The notes: generated by a model from the letters alone, not told the origin. A DNA stretch of 64,000 nt from Gentiana macrophylla (GCA_026214975.1 CM047807.1:67931824-67995823); one strand, 5' to 3'; positions 32,261 through 45,859 are shown, counted from the first letter of the stretch. A program made the numbers and translations.

Positions 32261-33817
32261 TGATGACGGTCAAATTATACCCATAAAAGTCATCAACGTT
32301 GTCCTTAAATCGAGCTTAATAATATATATTTTATATTAAATCACATGTTTATATTGTTTATTTAATGTTATGTGATTTATAGAATATAATTTGGTATTTA
32401 TCTATTAAAATATGATTTACTGTGCGATAATTATTGATTTTATAGATTACGGTGAATCGGAGGATATCTACCGACAAAGAAAGTAAATCTCAAGATAAAA
32501 CGGAGCAGAATCGGATTCATTAAAAGATCGAGATTGACGTAGCATGAAACGTGGAGTAAGGAGCAAGAACAGCCAGCGAGCCAATTAGAAGCAAGCAAAG
32601 CTCATTGGCAATGAGCTATGAGTTATTTGAAGTAGTCGCGGTGATCGAGGATTTTCTGAGGGTTATCTTTACAAGTTTTGGGGTTTTCAAATCTATCTTT
32701 AGGTCGGCCTAAGCCTCTATATAAAGGAGCAGCCACGAATTTCATTACGACCAATCTAGAAACACAATATTACAATACTTTTAGTTTATCAATATAGTTC
32801 TTCTTATTTTATATTATGTTTCTTCATCACGGAGGTGATGGATTCATCGATTTGAGATTGCATTGAAAGATCGGAGGACCCTCCGTCGACGAGGGTAATG
32901 TCTATCCAAATATGTCGTTTTTGTTCGTAGATCTATTTTATTTCGTTATGGAGTAGTCGTTTGTGTATTGATTTCGTGATGTAGTTAAGTGACAAACCTA
33001 TATTCATGTAGATCTAAGCCGTACGAAGTCATTTTACGAGATAATTCTAGAGTCACTGGTCTAGATCTACCACGGCCTATATGGTTAGATCTAGCCATCA
33101 AGATTCTAGTAATTTTCTGTGAACGACTTCGCCACTCGTGCTTGCGCTTTTTTCTTATAAACATGTAATAGATCTGGCCAATTTGTTATATCGTTCTCGG
33201 AAATTAATATGATATATTGTGAAAATTGTCATGCTACTAGGACATTAGTTAGCTGATCGTTTAGGAGGTGTGCCAACCCGTCCACGGTGGTTGCCTAGAC
33301 GAGGTGACGATTTTAGATCGGCATCCCTAGTTTGGTATAGCATGCTTGTTATATGATGTTCTATCCTGTCCAAGGAATAATTCGTAATTAAGCATAGGGA
33401 TCTTCTATCCGTTCATGAATTAGATCCAGTTTAGGGGATGACTCCCGTAGCCAAAATATAATCAACCTTAATGTCTTTTCTGTCTCGGCTTAGATATACA
33501 TATATGGGGGAGTAATTACTACTAGCGTAATCAATACCGTTTGATAGAGTCTTATAAAACCATGAAAATAAGTGTTTAGTGTCTTGTGTCGTATTGTTAG
33601 TCTTTGTGTTTTCTATAATGTCAACTTTTATCTCTACATTATAGTTGGTCGTAGACCATCCTTTAATCAATTTTTAGTTTAATAACGTTGTACTTGTTTA
33701 AGCCGAGTCTCTGTGGGATCGACCTCGACTCTATCAAGCTATACTACGAGTGAACCTAGTTCTCTTGCTATTTGGTTATTTAGGTATCGAGTTATTTTTA
33801 TAACTTGACCGTCATCA
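32261..33817 (+). repeat. 5' LTR of element B
   Basis: 1557 bp. It has a TATA-like CTATATAAAGG at 32716-32726. It also has a perfect hairpin motif GCTCATTGGCAATGAGC near 32599-32615. Confidence 0.9.
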
Positions 33818-33842
33818 AGTTTTTGGCACCGTTTCCGGGGAC
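33818..33842 (+). promoter_or_regulatory. Primer-binding site of element B
   Basis: TTTTTGGCACCGTTTCCGGG starts two bases after the LTR. It differs by a few bases from the TGGCGCCGTTGCCGGGGA seen in element C (39620-39637). Confidence 0.8.
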
Positions 33843-34384
33843 TCGTGTCAGTCAATCAAGTATAGCTTACTTTATTAAAAGTAGATTCGTAAATATTGTG
33901 CATAGTGTGCGTTCAATTAGTTTTTGTAGAATATAATTAACCTGTTAGTGTCGTAGAACAAATCTGGGCAGTTTCCCAGAATCAACTAGGCTCATTGGCA
34001 ATGCAGTGTGTCGTTTCATTGAGCCACCGCTTTTTCTCGGCGATTTTATTCTCGCTTTTGTTCTAAACACTGTCTGCTTTGTGTTTTTATATTTTTCGTA
34101 TTTTTAGAGTCTGCTTTTATTTCGTTATTTAGTGAGTCTAGTTAAAGGCCTAGCCTTTAAGGTTTTTAATTGTTTAATTATTCTGTTTCATATAGAGTCA
34201 GTTTTATTTTTGTTTATTTTAGAGTCTCGCCACAGGCAGTAGCCTTGGCGTATTTTATTTGTTTATTGTTGTTTTTGTCTTGCAAAAAAAAAACAAACAA
34301 ACAAGCTACCCGGATTTCTAAGGATCCATACGAAGAGCAAGGCGAGGAAAAATCTGAAGGAGCACATCAATCTGACTCAGACAT

Positions 34385-35572
34385 GGAAGGATTACTGAAT
34401 GAAGCCAACCAGGTAAATGGAAATAATTTTAATAATGCAAATTTTGTTAACCAAGCTGTGGCTGCATATGAAAGGCGTACTTTGCAAAGCTATGCAACGC
34501 CTACCATTGAACAATTCATTCTCGCTATCGTAGTGCACGAAAATGTCTGCAAGTTTATCACCCGAAACCTAATGTCATTCAAATGGTGGAAAACTATTCC
34601 ACTTTTCATGGTATCCTGAATGAAGATCCTGGCATTCACGTGATGAATTTCTTAGAGATTGTTAGTACCGTGAAGCCAGAACTGGTTCCTGAGGATAACA
34701 TTAAGCTGAAACTTTTCCCTTTCACTTTGAAAGATAAAGCTAAGCAATGGCTTTTCTCTTTAGAGGCTAGATCAATCACGACACTGGGGGAGGCTGCTAC
34801 TACAAAGTTCATGAATAAGTACTTCCCTATAGGAAAGACCTTTAAGTTACGCCAAGATATCTTGGGGTTCAAGCAGCAACTTGGGGAAAATTTTGATCAA
34901 GCTTGGGAACGTTTTAAGGAGTCCATGAGGAAGTGCCCTCATCATGATATCCCTCTATGGATTTTAATGCAAAATTTTTACCATGGATTGAGAGATACGG
35001 AGAAGATAAGAGTAGATGCCTCTAGCAATGGAGCGTTTGTTCTTTTATCTCCTAAGGAGGCACAAGGAAAGATGGAGCAAATAGCAATAAATAGCCAATG
35101 GGGAGGTGGTGAAATAGCAACTGTGAAGATGGCCTATAATTTATTTAAGGAGGATGTATCGCATAAGATCCTGCATACTCTATTGCTCATAAATGATAAG
35201 GTGGATGGTATTCATGAGAGGATTCAACGAGTAGAGATTGGAAAAAGAACGGAAACGACTAGGCCATTTAAGAATGCGGGTACTAAAGAAGCCAATTACA
35301 TTAGAAGACAGAGTAATCAATATGACGGTTACAAACCAAATCATGACCAACCTGAATTCCGATGGAGTGATACAAATGAAGGGGTAAATCCACACAACAC
35401 TTATGTACCTCAGCAAGCTCAAACTTACGGTTGGGAAGTTGCACTTGAAAAGATGAGTAACACAATGTCTGACACTGTGAATCAATTAGCAAATTCCATT
35501 ACTGACTTGGCTACAAACTTCACCAATACTGTCAAAGTAATGATGCCAAAGTCACCAACCAAGAAGCCTTAG
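34385..35572 (+). pseudogene. Element B gag (Athila type), frameshifted
   Basis: The first part (34385-34619) has VNQAVAAYERRTLQSYATPT. It then shifts frame near 34570-34590 into the second part (34583-35572). That part carries the Retrotrans_gag core: FPFTLKDKAKQWLFSLEARS, KYFPIGKTFKLRQDILGFKQ and FDQAWERFKESMRKCPHHDI. No CCHC knuckle is seen. A further segment (35580-35889) resembles the gag/protease linker with QLAKQLSIRPPGGFPSNT. gag forms the virus-like particle in related elements; here it is broken by one frameshift and a stop at 35570-35572. Confidence 0.9.
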
Positions 35573-35889
35573 TCCAAAATCTCTCTCATCAAATAGGACA
35601 ATTAGCTAAACAACTGTCAATTAGACCTCCTGGGGGATTCCCCAGCAACACTGATAGGAACCCTAGGGATGTGAATGCGATAATGACTAGAATTAGAAAG
35701 GAGCTTACTCCACCAATCCCAAAGAACAAGGAAAATGTAGAGGATGTTAGGGATGAGGAGAAAGAGCCCGAGGAGGCATTTACACCCTCTAGAACTGAAC
35801 AAACCTGCTTAGAAAAACCCCCCGATGAGCAATTATCCTCCATCTCTACCATTTTAGGGAATAGTGATTGCGCCGAAATATCTTCGTGA

Positions 35890-37215
35890 AGTGAAGTTGT
35901 TAAGGCTAAGAAGCAACAACCATGGTTTAAAGATTATGTGAATTATTTATCCGGGAGATATTTTCCACCAGACTTGAACCAGCAGTAAAAGAAGAAGTTC
36001 TTTGCGGACCTTAAACACTATTATTGGGATGAACCCTATCTTTTTAAGCGTTGCTCAGACAACATCTTTAGAAGATGTGTTCCTGAGAGTGAATTCCCCG
36101 ATATACTTAAACATTGCCATACTTATGAAGCAGGAGGACACTATGGAGGGGACTAGACTACTGTTAAAGTTCTCCAATGTGGTTTCTACTGGCCAAATCT
36201 TTACAAAACTGCACACGAATATGCTAGATCCTGTCATTCATGCCAAATGACGGGCAATATCTCGAAGAGAAATGAAATGCCACTGAGGAGTATCATAGAA
36301 CAAAAAATCTTTGGTGTATGGGGTATTGATTTTGTGGGACCTTTCACTTCGTCTGTTTCAAACCGCTATATTTTGGTGGCAGTCGACTATGTGTCCAAAT
36401 GGGTTGAGGAAATTGCTTCACCTACCAATGATGCAAAGGTTGTACTGCGGTTTTTAAAGAAAAATATCTTCACGCGGTTTGGAATCCCTCGTGCCATCAT
36501 TAGTGATAATGGGAGCCATTTTTATAATAAGTTGTTTGAGAAGTTAATGGTCAAGTACGGGGTAAGTCATAAGTTAGCTACCGCTTATCATCCCCAAACA
36601 AGTGGTCAAGTTGAGGTCACTAATCAAGAAATTAAGCGTATTCTAGAGAAAACTGTGAACCCGACACGAAAAGATTGGTCATTGAAGTTAGATGACGCTT
36701 TATGGGCTTATCAGACTGCGTATAAGACTGCCCTTGGTATGTCCCCGTACCAGATTGTTTTTGGGAAAGCGTGTCATCTACCGGTTGAAGTTGAGCACCG
36801 TCCCTTATGGGCTACTCGTATGTTGAATTTTGATGAAAGTTTAGCCGGAGAAAAGAGATTGTTGGAATTGACTCGCCTAGAAGAGTTTCGCATTGAAGCT
36901 TACGAGAATACTCGGATCTATAAAGAGCGCACTAAGTGATTTCATGATAAAAAGATCCTTGACTGCACCTTTAAGGTGGGTGATATGGTTCTTGTTTACA
37001 ATTCGCGCTTGAAACTATTCCCGGGAAAGCTAAAATCAAGATGGTTTGGTCCTTATAAAGTGAGTAAACTATTTCCTTCCGGAGTTGTAGAGGTAAGTCA
37101 CTTGGATGATCGAAAGACTTTTGTGGTGAATGGCCACCGATTAAAGCATTACCTCGGGAATCAATTTGATAGGGAGGAAGAATTATTTACTCTCGGCAAT
37201 CCTAGTTACAACTAG
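35890..37215 (+). pseudogene. Element B integrase; protease-RT-RNase H deleted
   Basis: Directly after the gag/linker frame the sequence resumes at PWFKDYVNYLSGRYFPPDL, a segment that in relatives lies after RT/RNase H. The integrase zinc-binding region (HCHTYEAGGHYGG ... CHSCQ) at 36100-36245 is broken by a TAG. The catalytic core (36247-36939) keeps [15 protein letters not shown] and QVEVTNQE as the Asp/Asp/Glu set. An in-frame TGA follows KERTK. The C-terminal domain continues in the same frame (36976-37215) with FNSRLKLF-type VYNSRLKLFPGKLKSRWFGP. About 1.5-2 kb of pol is absent, so B depended on other elements. Confidence 0.9.
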
Positions 37216-37873
37216 ATCATCATGTGAGTACAGTCGAGCTAACGACTATAACCATAGAACTATTTCTTAAATCTTTCTTTTAGATTTGTTTTTGCTTTTA
37301 ATACAGTAGCATGAGCCTATGAAGGTTTTTTTCATCTCGCCATGTTCCGATTCTATGTTCGGAATAAACGAGGTTTTTTCCATGATAGCCGCCATGTGAG
37401 TTTTGTAGTTTTTTTAGGTTTCCTTGTCATTGGTTGTATGAAATAAAGTGGCTTAATTTGTTTTTGGATATTCTATATCTAATTACTACCACGTTATTTT
37501 ATAACTTCCATTGACATGTTATTAACAGGTTCGTGGAGTTTCTGTTTGGTTTGCTTAAACAGGTTTTCGTTTGCTTCTCCACGACGTGCTTGGACTACTA
37601 CTATATTCTGCATTTACTTGAGAGCCGTTTCCAGACCTAAGTATTTTTATTAAATTCTCCTTTTTCTTTGTCATTGGGGACAATGCCAAGTTTAAGTGGG
37701 GGGTAGGAGACTTAGCTATGATGAGTTATAATTGAAAATTGAATGAAACGGTGAAAATTGAAAAAATTTGAACAAATGCCATATTAAGTATCTCGTACCC
37801 TTAGAATTGTGAGTTCTTAAACATGGAATTGACAGGAAAAGAACCAAGTTGCATGATTACGGGATCATTTTAT
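37216..37873 (+). other. Element B 3' non-coding region, left part
   Basis: No gene. It contains a CATTGGGGACAATG motif and a G-rich run (37690-37712), typical of the long 3' region of Athila-like elements. It continues at 45075 after element C and closely resembles 42200-42530 inside C. Confidence 0.6.
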
Positions 37874-37878
37874 ACTTA

Positions 37879-39615
37879 TGATGACGGTCAAATTATACCC
37901 TTAAAAGTCATCAACATTGACCTTAAATTGAGATTAATAATATATGTTTTATAATTAAATCACGTGTTATATTGAATATTTAATGTCATGTGATTTATAA
38001 TTTATAATTTGGTATTTATCCATTTTGTATTATTTAAAAGAGATAATTTGGTATTTATCCGTTTTTATTATTTAAATATGATTTATTTTGGGATAAATGT
38101 TTATTTTATAGATTGAGATAATATTGGAGGATAAATACAAATGGAAGAATTAAATCTCAAGATAAATCAAAGGAAATTCAAGATAAAGATCGGATTAGCA
38201 TGAAAAGAGGAGTAAGGCATGACAAGAGCCGTGAACCAATCCAAAGAGTGGCGCCAACTATGGGATACACATGCAGGGGGCGCAAATTGCCTTTAGCATC
38301 CGGATCGACTTGGAATTATCCTAACGCGTTTTCATACTTCATTTGGATTTAGGAAAACTATTTTAGATCGGTTAATGCTTATCCTAACTCTATTTTACCC
38401 CTATATATACTTGTGCTATTTCATTAGCAAAAACCCAACTTTTACACAACATACACACAATTCATAATTAAATCTTCAGTTTTTCTTAGAGCAGTTGTTT
38501 ACAAGTTCTGCAGTTATGTAAGTTCTTGTATTTATTTGTTCTTAGTTCTTTGTAATTAAGCCCCTAATTATTATTTATCGTTTAAGTTTGTTCGTTCTTC
38601 TCCGAACGATGTAGATCTAAGGATACGATATGAGGCAGTGGGGATTCCTTGTCTATAAGGGTCCACACGCCCAGATCTGTTATCTGGTGACCTATAGATG
38701 ACTTTGGTATGATCGACAACCGTGTTTTTAGTAGATCTATATAATTGCTTTATGAACTTCTATTTTATCCGTTACGTATAGAGAAATGCTAAGATTTAGT
38801 TGTTCGTCGCGTCAATCTAGCCACGTCTTTATGGTGTGATTGTCCACCTAAAATTTCTTATCTTAGTAGGTATGGCTATGGCTACGTTGCTCGTCAGTTT
38901 TAATTAGCGTATTATTAGGAAATACCAATATAGGGCTCCTGGTTCGGCTCATAAATTGATCTTCCGGGACTTTCAGCGAGATTTAGATCTGTTCAGTATT
39001 TGGGAATTGTCGACACCTAGTTATACGTAAATCGTAGATTAACATGAGACCGTGCAGGTGATTGTTAATGGGACGGAGACTGATGCGATCGTCTAGGAAG
39101 TACGCCTAATCACAGGAATGTTGCCTAGGTGAGGAATACGGTTAATATCGGCATCCCTAGTTTTGTAAGCGTGCGAGTCATATGGGATGGAGGCCTGAAA
39201 AGCGAAGTCACGTAGTGATCTGGATGGCCTACCCGGAGCTAGATCTAGTTTAGGGGATGACTCCCGTAGCCAATATAAAAGAAATACGAATCGGGTTAAT
39301 AGTTGTCGAGTCTAGCTTAATTATATAGAATCTCTAGATCCAAACGATAACATAATAATTGGGGAGGTTAATTACGTGTCTTTATATGTGTTGTGTCGAG
39401 TCGTGTCATTTATCTTTTCTTGTCTTTTGTTGGTCGTAGACCGCCTTTATGTGCTCGGCATGAATGATTATTTGTTTGTATATAAATGACCCACAATTGG
39501 TTCCCTGTGGGATCGACCTTGATTTGCTATAGCTATACTACGATGGACCTAGACCTCTTGCTAGTATTGGTTTATGGTGGTAAAGTATTTTATTATCACT
39601 TGATCTACATCATCA
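37879..39615 (+). repeat. 5' LTR of element C
   Basis: 1737 bp with a TATA box (CTATATATAC, 38401-38410). It is very similar to 43322-45069, with scattered substitutions and short indels. Confidence 0.92.
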
Positions 39616-42600
39616 AGGTTTTGGCGCCGTTGCCGGGGAACCAACGGTCAATTTTGTATATAAATAATTTTTTATTCATATCAAAGTTTCGCTTTTGAGT
39701 CTGCTTTTACGCTTTTGAGTCCTCTCGTTTATGCGCTCTGTGTAAAAATTCCGAAACTGGAACAAGCTGGTTTCGCCTCAATGAGATCGCCTCTGTTGCC
39801 AATGAGCCAGGTTCGATTTTCGGAATTTTGCGTGTCTGTTTATCTCAGTATGTTTAATCCGTGAGGTCGATAGCGCATGGGAAACCATGTTAAAATCGCC
39901 ACGGTCCATTTTGTTTTTCTTCCATTTGCGTAAAACCAGGGAAGCAATAATCCTGAGTCAAGTAATTTTTCGTGGGCGAGAAATAACAAATGACATGTGG
40001 AGCTACGAATCTGCTGATGGAAAAGCGATGGAAGCAATACCTTTAAAGCACTAAGATGGCTCCGAGAAAATAAATATTAAAAGGTTCAAATTCTTCGTGG
40101 TATAATGTTGAAGGCAAGGTACTACCTTTTCTGCTTATGTATTACTATCTTTTGGTCTTTCGAGCATAAGTTAGCCTATACATGAACCTGAGTATGAATC
40201 TTAGCCCGGAGTTGGTTTGTAAGATTAATTTTATTAGTGTGGAAGGTTCTGCCCCAAATCTATCTCATCTAGAGGGTGTAAGGAAACATGTAGTAGTTGA
40301 AGGAAGCAGTGAATAAAGAGTTCCTCGTAGTTCTGTTAAAATCTCATTGTCCTATGCATAAGATTGCTTCTAGTGGCCATGGGAGCAACAATTGTGTAGT
40401 TTTTTTAAGGATTCTCAATCTAAAGAAGACGTTGAGTTTTGAGAGAGCATAATGAAGCAGCATTATAGAGGATAGGAGTAAAATGGGTCCCTGGGACTAA
40501 ATCTCCTTAGAATTCACTAATTCCTAAAACGTGAGCCGAGGTAAGAGCTTTGTATAAATGGTATGGATAAATGTTGTTTCCTAGATCTCACAACCAAGGG
40601 AAGGATATTAATCTGCAAAAGCGACGAGCCCAACTCATATAGTGCTCAAGGGGTCAAAGTCTGGTGAACTATGAAGGATGACTGACAAGGATGATTTTTG
40701 GAAAGTCGAAATGTTTGACTTTAAACTCGTAACTACTTTTTAAAACCCTTAGGATTTCTTTTTAGGATTTTTGGTCTTGTTTTCTTTGAGTCAAATAAGA
40801 GTAACGTGACATATGTTGAGGTTTTTATTTTGCCGTGTTCCGATGGCCATTAGGCTAAGGATGTGCAAAACTTTTTTACTCAATATAGGCCACGTGAATT
40901 AGAGTTCCGTAGAGAGTCGAGCGCTAAAGAAAAGGAAATTTAGCAATCAACCTTAAGATGGAAGCAATAAGAGAGCTTGAGAATCATCGAAAATGTGTGA
41001 GAGAATGATTGGTACAAACAAGAACGCTTTTTGGTCAACTTCCAAAACTTTTTAGAATGGCGATCCGAGTGAAAATCCAAAGTTGTGTGCAATTCGTTCT
41101 GCAACTACCCTTATCCTTTCATTTTATACCTTCTCACCCTTCAAACTTTTCTATTCTCTCACCAATCTGCCTCACAATTCACATTTCTAACCATTCTTTC
41201 ATCCCCTCTCTTTCTTTCCATCTATTTCACTCTCCTACCCTAACCCAACAAATTTCCTTAACCAATTTTCAACCCACCCAATACACAATTTCTTACCCAC
41301 CCTTTATCTTTTCTTGCCATCCTTCACTTTCTTTTTCTAAACCCATCATACTCTCAACCTCCATTTTGTTACCAAATACCCTTTTGTTGCGGAATTTGAC
41401 TGTTGCTAAGTTTTAATGAGGATATTTTTGGTTTTCATGATCCTAGCTGGGGTACGTGTAGCTCTGACCCTAGCTAGATTTTAAAAGTTTTCAGTTCGAT
41501 CAAAATGCAACTTATCTTTCTACCGGAAGTTTTAAATTTCACAATTTTTCCGACCCTTCCGGCACATATAGATGATGAGTTTTTGATATCACACCGATCC
41601 GACCTTGTTGATGACGGTTATGACTTTTACGTGATACATTGGGTTATTAGTAATTTCGAGGAGAAGCTACATCTCCCTAGGTTGTTGATATCCAATCAAA
41701 ACTTGAAGCGTCTGCGCTGAATTTCTGATCCTATCTTTTACCAATTGGTCACACTGAATCTGTTATACCTTACCAAGTGTCTCTTTTACACGGGATTGAA
41801 TACATGGTTAACCCTGTCAACCTCGTGTTTTCCCCGTGGGGTAATGCTTTTTGATCTTTGTCTTCTCCATCCGGTTTTAAGACTATTTAAGCGGTGGAGA
41901 TTATAGATGAAGACTGCCATCTTTAGTTGCTTGCTTATTTTTTCTCTCTATTTAGTATATTTTCCTTTGTATCGAGTCTGTTGTCAGTTTTCTAAATCAA
42001 AATGTTGCACTCAAAACAAGTCGGGTTTAATAATTCCAATATTTCACAAATGTAATCGTTTTAAGGACTTAAAAATGTTTGAGGTTTCTTGTATTCCTTT
42101 TACTGTCCCTTTGTTTCGATTATTATTTTTTATGAGCTAACGCTGTAACGAGTTTCGAGCTTTGTTGAAGACTTATTTTGCAGCGATAGAACTTCGTGTT
42201 CGATCTCCGGTTTGCTTATATTCATAGAGGTCCCTCGAAGTGCTTGGACTACTCCGATATTCTGCTTCTTGCTTGAGAGCCGTTCCCAGAGCTAAGTCTT
42301 TTTCTTAAATTCTCATTTTTCTTTGTCATTGGGGACAATGACATGTTTAAGTGGGGGGTAGGAGACTTATCTATGATGTATTATAATTAAAAATTGAATA
42401 AAATGGTGAAAAATTGAAAAAATTTAATAAATGCCATATGATTTATCTCGTACCCTTAGAATTGTGAGTTCCTAGCTAAGAATTGATAGGAAAGGAACCA
42501 AGTTGCATGAGTACGTGATCATTTTATACTTATGTGAATGTAAATTTAAGGATATTCATGCCGATTGTTGCAAGTAGTTATTTATTATTCGATTACTCAA

Positions 42601-43321
42601 TCTTTGAATCGATTTTTACCGCACAAATTATAATAACTGAAGAAATTATGTGTACATTGCGTAGATGATTGGTTATGTAGACTTAGTGTCGATATTTATC
42701 TGCTGATGTATTCCTATTTTCTGGCCATCAAAGCGGAGTAAAAAGCTTGAGAATAATCTGTGTTTTGACAAAGCGTTAAACACTGGGCTTGTAGTAACAT
42801 TACCAAAGTAGCCTCGCGCTTGTGGTAATATTCATGTTATTGACCAATCCGTGAAAGGGGATTCTTGCAATGCATAATTTACTTTTAAAGCAAGTTTCTT
42901 TCTTGAGATGTGTTAATGCTTGAAAATATGAAAATGTGAAAAAAAAAATTCAACTTTTAAGAGGCTTCGAGTATTTTTCTCGGTCTCCAAGTCCAAAAAC
43001 CTTCTGGATAACGCTCTTGCTTATTGCACCATGTCTTTACCCATTGCGAGGCTTAAGAAGTGGGAATACTGATGTTGGTAGGTTGACATTGCGAAGTTGT
43101 CATAAACTTTAATCTTGCCACAAATATATAAAACTTAATGCACATGCACACATCACTTCGATTCATAGCGAGTAGTGAATAATGGGTACCTTATGAGCAT
43201 GAGTGGTATGAGTTGACTCGAGTTTCTTGTGTAAGTATGATTTGACTATGGAAAATGTTGACTTGAGGAATGACTTATTGATGCTTTGTTCGGGACGATC
43301 AAAGTCTAAGTGGGGGGTAGT
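39616..43321 (+). other. Element C interior, non-coding
   Basis: No gag, protease, RT or integrase motif. A C/T-rich stretch at 41095-41400 is open for 135 codons but encodes a Ser/Pro/Phe-rich low-complexity string. Another open stretch (41505-41720) is unrecognised. 42200-43320 matches the 3' region of element B. Confidence 0.6.
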
Positions 43322-45069
43322 TGATGACGGTCAAATTATACCCGTAAAAGTCATCAACATTGACCTTAAATCGAGATTAATAATATATACTTTATAATTA
43401 AATCACGTGTTATATTGAATATTTAATGTTATGTGATTTATAATTTATAATTTGGTATTTATCCATTTTGTATTATTTAAAAGAGATAATTTGGTATTTA
43501 TCCGTTTTTATTATTTAAATATGATTTATTTTGGGATAAATGATTATTTTATAGATTGACATAATATTGGAGGATAAATACAAATGGAAGAATTAAATCT
43601 CAAGATAAATCAAAGGAAATTCAAGATAAAGATCGGATTAGCATGAAAAGAGGAGTAAGGCATGACAAGAGCCGGCGAACCAATCCAAAGTGTGGCGCCA
43701 ACTATGGGATACGCATAGAGGGGGGCGCAAATTTCCTTTAGCATCTGGATCGACTAGGAATTATCCTAACGCGTTTTCATACTTCATTTGGATTTAGGAA
43801 AACTATTTTAGATCGGTTAATGCTTATCCTAACTCTATTTTACCCCTATATATACTTGTGCTATTTCATTAGCAAAAACCCAACTTTTACACAACATACA
43901 CACAATTCATAATTAAATCTTCAGTTTTTCTTAGAGCAGTTTTTTACAAGTTCTGCAGTTATGTAAGTTCTTGTATTTATTTGTTCTTAGTTCTTTGTAA
44001 TTAAGCCCCTAATTATTATTTATCGTTTAAGGTTGTTCGTTCTTCTCCGAACGATGTAGATCTAAGGATACGATATGAGGCAGTGGGGATTCCTTGTCTA
44101 TAAGGGTCCACACGCCCAGATCTGTTATCCGGTGACCTATAGATGACTTTGGTATGATCGACAACCGTGTTTTTAGTAGATCTATATAATTGCTTTATGA
44201 ACTTCTATTTTATCCGTTACGTATAGAGAAACGCTAAGATTTAGTTGTTCGTCGCGTCAATCTAGCCACGTCTTTATGGTGTGATTGTCCACCTAGAATT
44301 TCTTATCTTAATAGGTATGGCTACGGCTACGTTGCTCGTCTGTTTTAATTAGCGTATTATTAGGAAATACCAATATAGGGCTCCTAGGTCGGCTCATGAA
44401 TTGATCTTCCGGGACTTTCAGCGAGATCTAGATCTGTTCTATATTTGGGAATTGTCGACACCTTGTTATACGTAAATCGTAGATTAACATGAGACCGTGC
44501 AGGTGATTGTTAATGGGACGGAGACTGATGCGATCGTCTAGGAAGTACGCCTAATCACAGGAATGTTGCCTAGGTGAGGAATACGGTTAATATCGGCATC
44601 CCTAGTTTTGTAAGCGTGCGAGTCATATGAGATGGAGGCATAAAAAGCGAAGTCACGTGATGTAGCATAGTGATCTAGATGGCCTACCCGGAGCTAGATC
44701 TAGTTTAGGGGATGACTCCCGTAGCCAATATAAAAGAAATACGAATCGGGTTAATAGTTGTCGAGTCTAGCTTAATTATATAGAATCTCTAGATCCAAAC
44801 GATAACATAATAATTGGGGAGGTTAATTACGTGTCTTTATATGTGTTGTGTCGAGTCGTGTCGTTTATCTTTTCTTGTCTTTTGTTGGTCGTAGACCGCC
44901 TTTATGTGCTCTGCATGAATGATTAATTGTTTGTATATAAATGACCCACAGTTGGTTCCCTGTGGGATCGACCTTGATTCGCTATAGCTATACTACGATG
45001 GACCTAGTCCTCTTGCTAGTATTGGTTTATGGTGGTCAAGTATTTATTATCACTTGATCAACGTCATCA
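43322..45069 (+). repeat. 3' LTR of element C
   Basis: 1748 bp, same start, TATA region and end as the left LTR. It is followed by the ACTTA duplication. Confidence 0.92.
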
Positions 45070-45074
45070 ACTTA

Positions 45075-45859
45075 TGTGAATGTAAATTTAAGGATATTCA
45101 TGCCGACTGTTGCAAGTAGTTATTTATTATTCGATTACTCAATATTGAATCGACGAATACCGCACGAATTATAATAACTGAAAGAATTGTGTGTACATTG
45201 CGTAGATGATTGGTTATGTAAACTTAGTGTCGATATTTATCTGTTGATGTATTCTTACCTTCTGGCCATTAAAGCGGAGTAATAAGCTTGAGAATTATCT
45301 GTGTTTTAACAATGCGTTGAACACTGGGCTTGTGGTAACATTACCAAAGTAGCCTCGAGCTTGTGGTAATATTCAATGCTATTGACTAATCCGTGAGAGG
45401 AGGATTCTTGCAATGCATACTTTACTTTTAAAGCAAGTTTCTTTCTTGAGAGGTGTTAATACTTGAGATTATGAAAATGCGAAGAAATTCAACTTTTTAA
45501 GAGGCTTTTAGTATTTCTCGGTCTCCGAGTCCAAAAACCTTTTAGATGACGCTCTTGCTTATTGCACCATGTCTTTACCCATTGCGAGGCTTAAGAAGTG
45601 GGAATACTGAAGTTGGTAGGTTGAGATTGTGAAGTTAGTATAAACTTTAATCTTGCCACGAATATATAAAACTGAATGCACATGCACACATCACTTCGAT
45701 TCATAGCGAGTAGTGAATAATGGATACCTTATGAGCATGAATGGCATGAGTTGACTCGAGTTTCTTGTGTAAGTATGATTTGACCTTTGGAAAATGTTAT
45801 CTTGGGGAATGACTTATTGATGCTTTGTTCGGGACGATCAAAGTCTAAGTGGGGGTAAT
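45075..45859 (+). other. Element B 3' non-coding region, right part
   Basis: Continues element B after C and ends in the PPT GTGGGGGTAAT before the right LTR. It matches 42534-43320 in element C in order along its length. No gene. Confidence 0.6.

Larger units (their letters stand above)
37879..45069 (+). mobile_element. Element C: second Athila-like element nested in B
   Basis: LTRs of 1737 bp (37879-39615) and 1748 bp (43322-45069) start TGATGACGG and end ATCATCA/GTCATCA. The exact duplication ACTTA flanks it (37874-37878 and 45070-45074). The PBS TTTTGGCGCCGTTGCCGGGG follows the left LTR and the PPT GTGGGGGGTAGT precedes the right one. The 3.7-kb interior lacks gag and pol. LTR ends and the 3' region show it is a close relative of B, so it is a large non-autonomous derivative of the same family. 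Confidence 0.92.

Noticed and set aside
37879..39615. Third LTR of element B or a solo LTR
   Set aside because: Its partner at 43322-45069, the PBS at 39618, the PPT at about 43310 and the ACTTA duplication show it is the 5' LTR of a separate element.
41009..41416. 135-codon open frame in element C
   Set aside because: It translates a C/T-rich stretch into a Ser/Pro/Phe/Leu string with no domain, so it is a composition effect.
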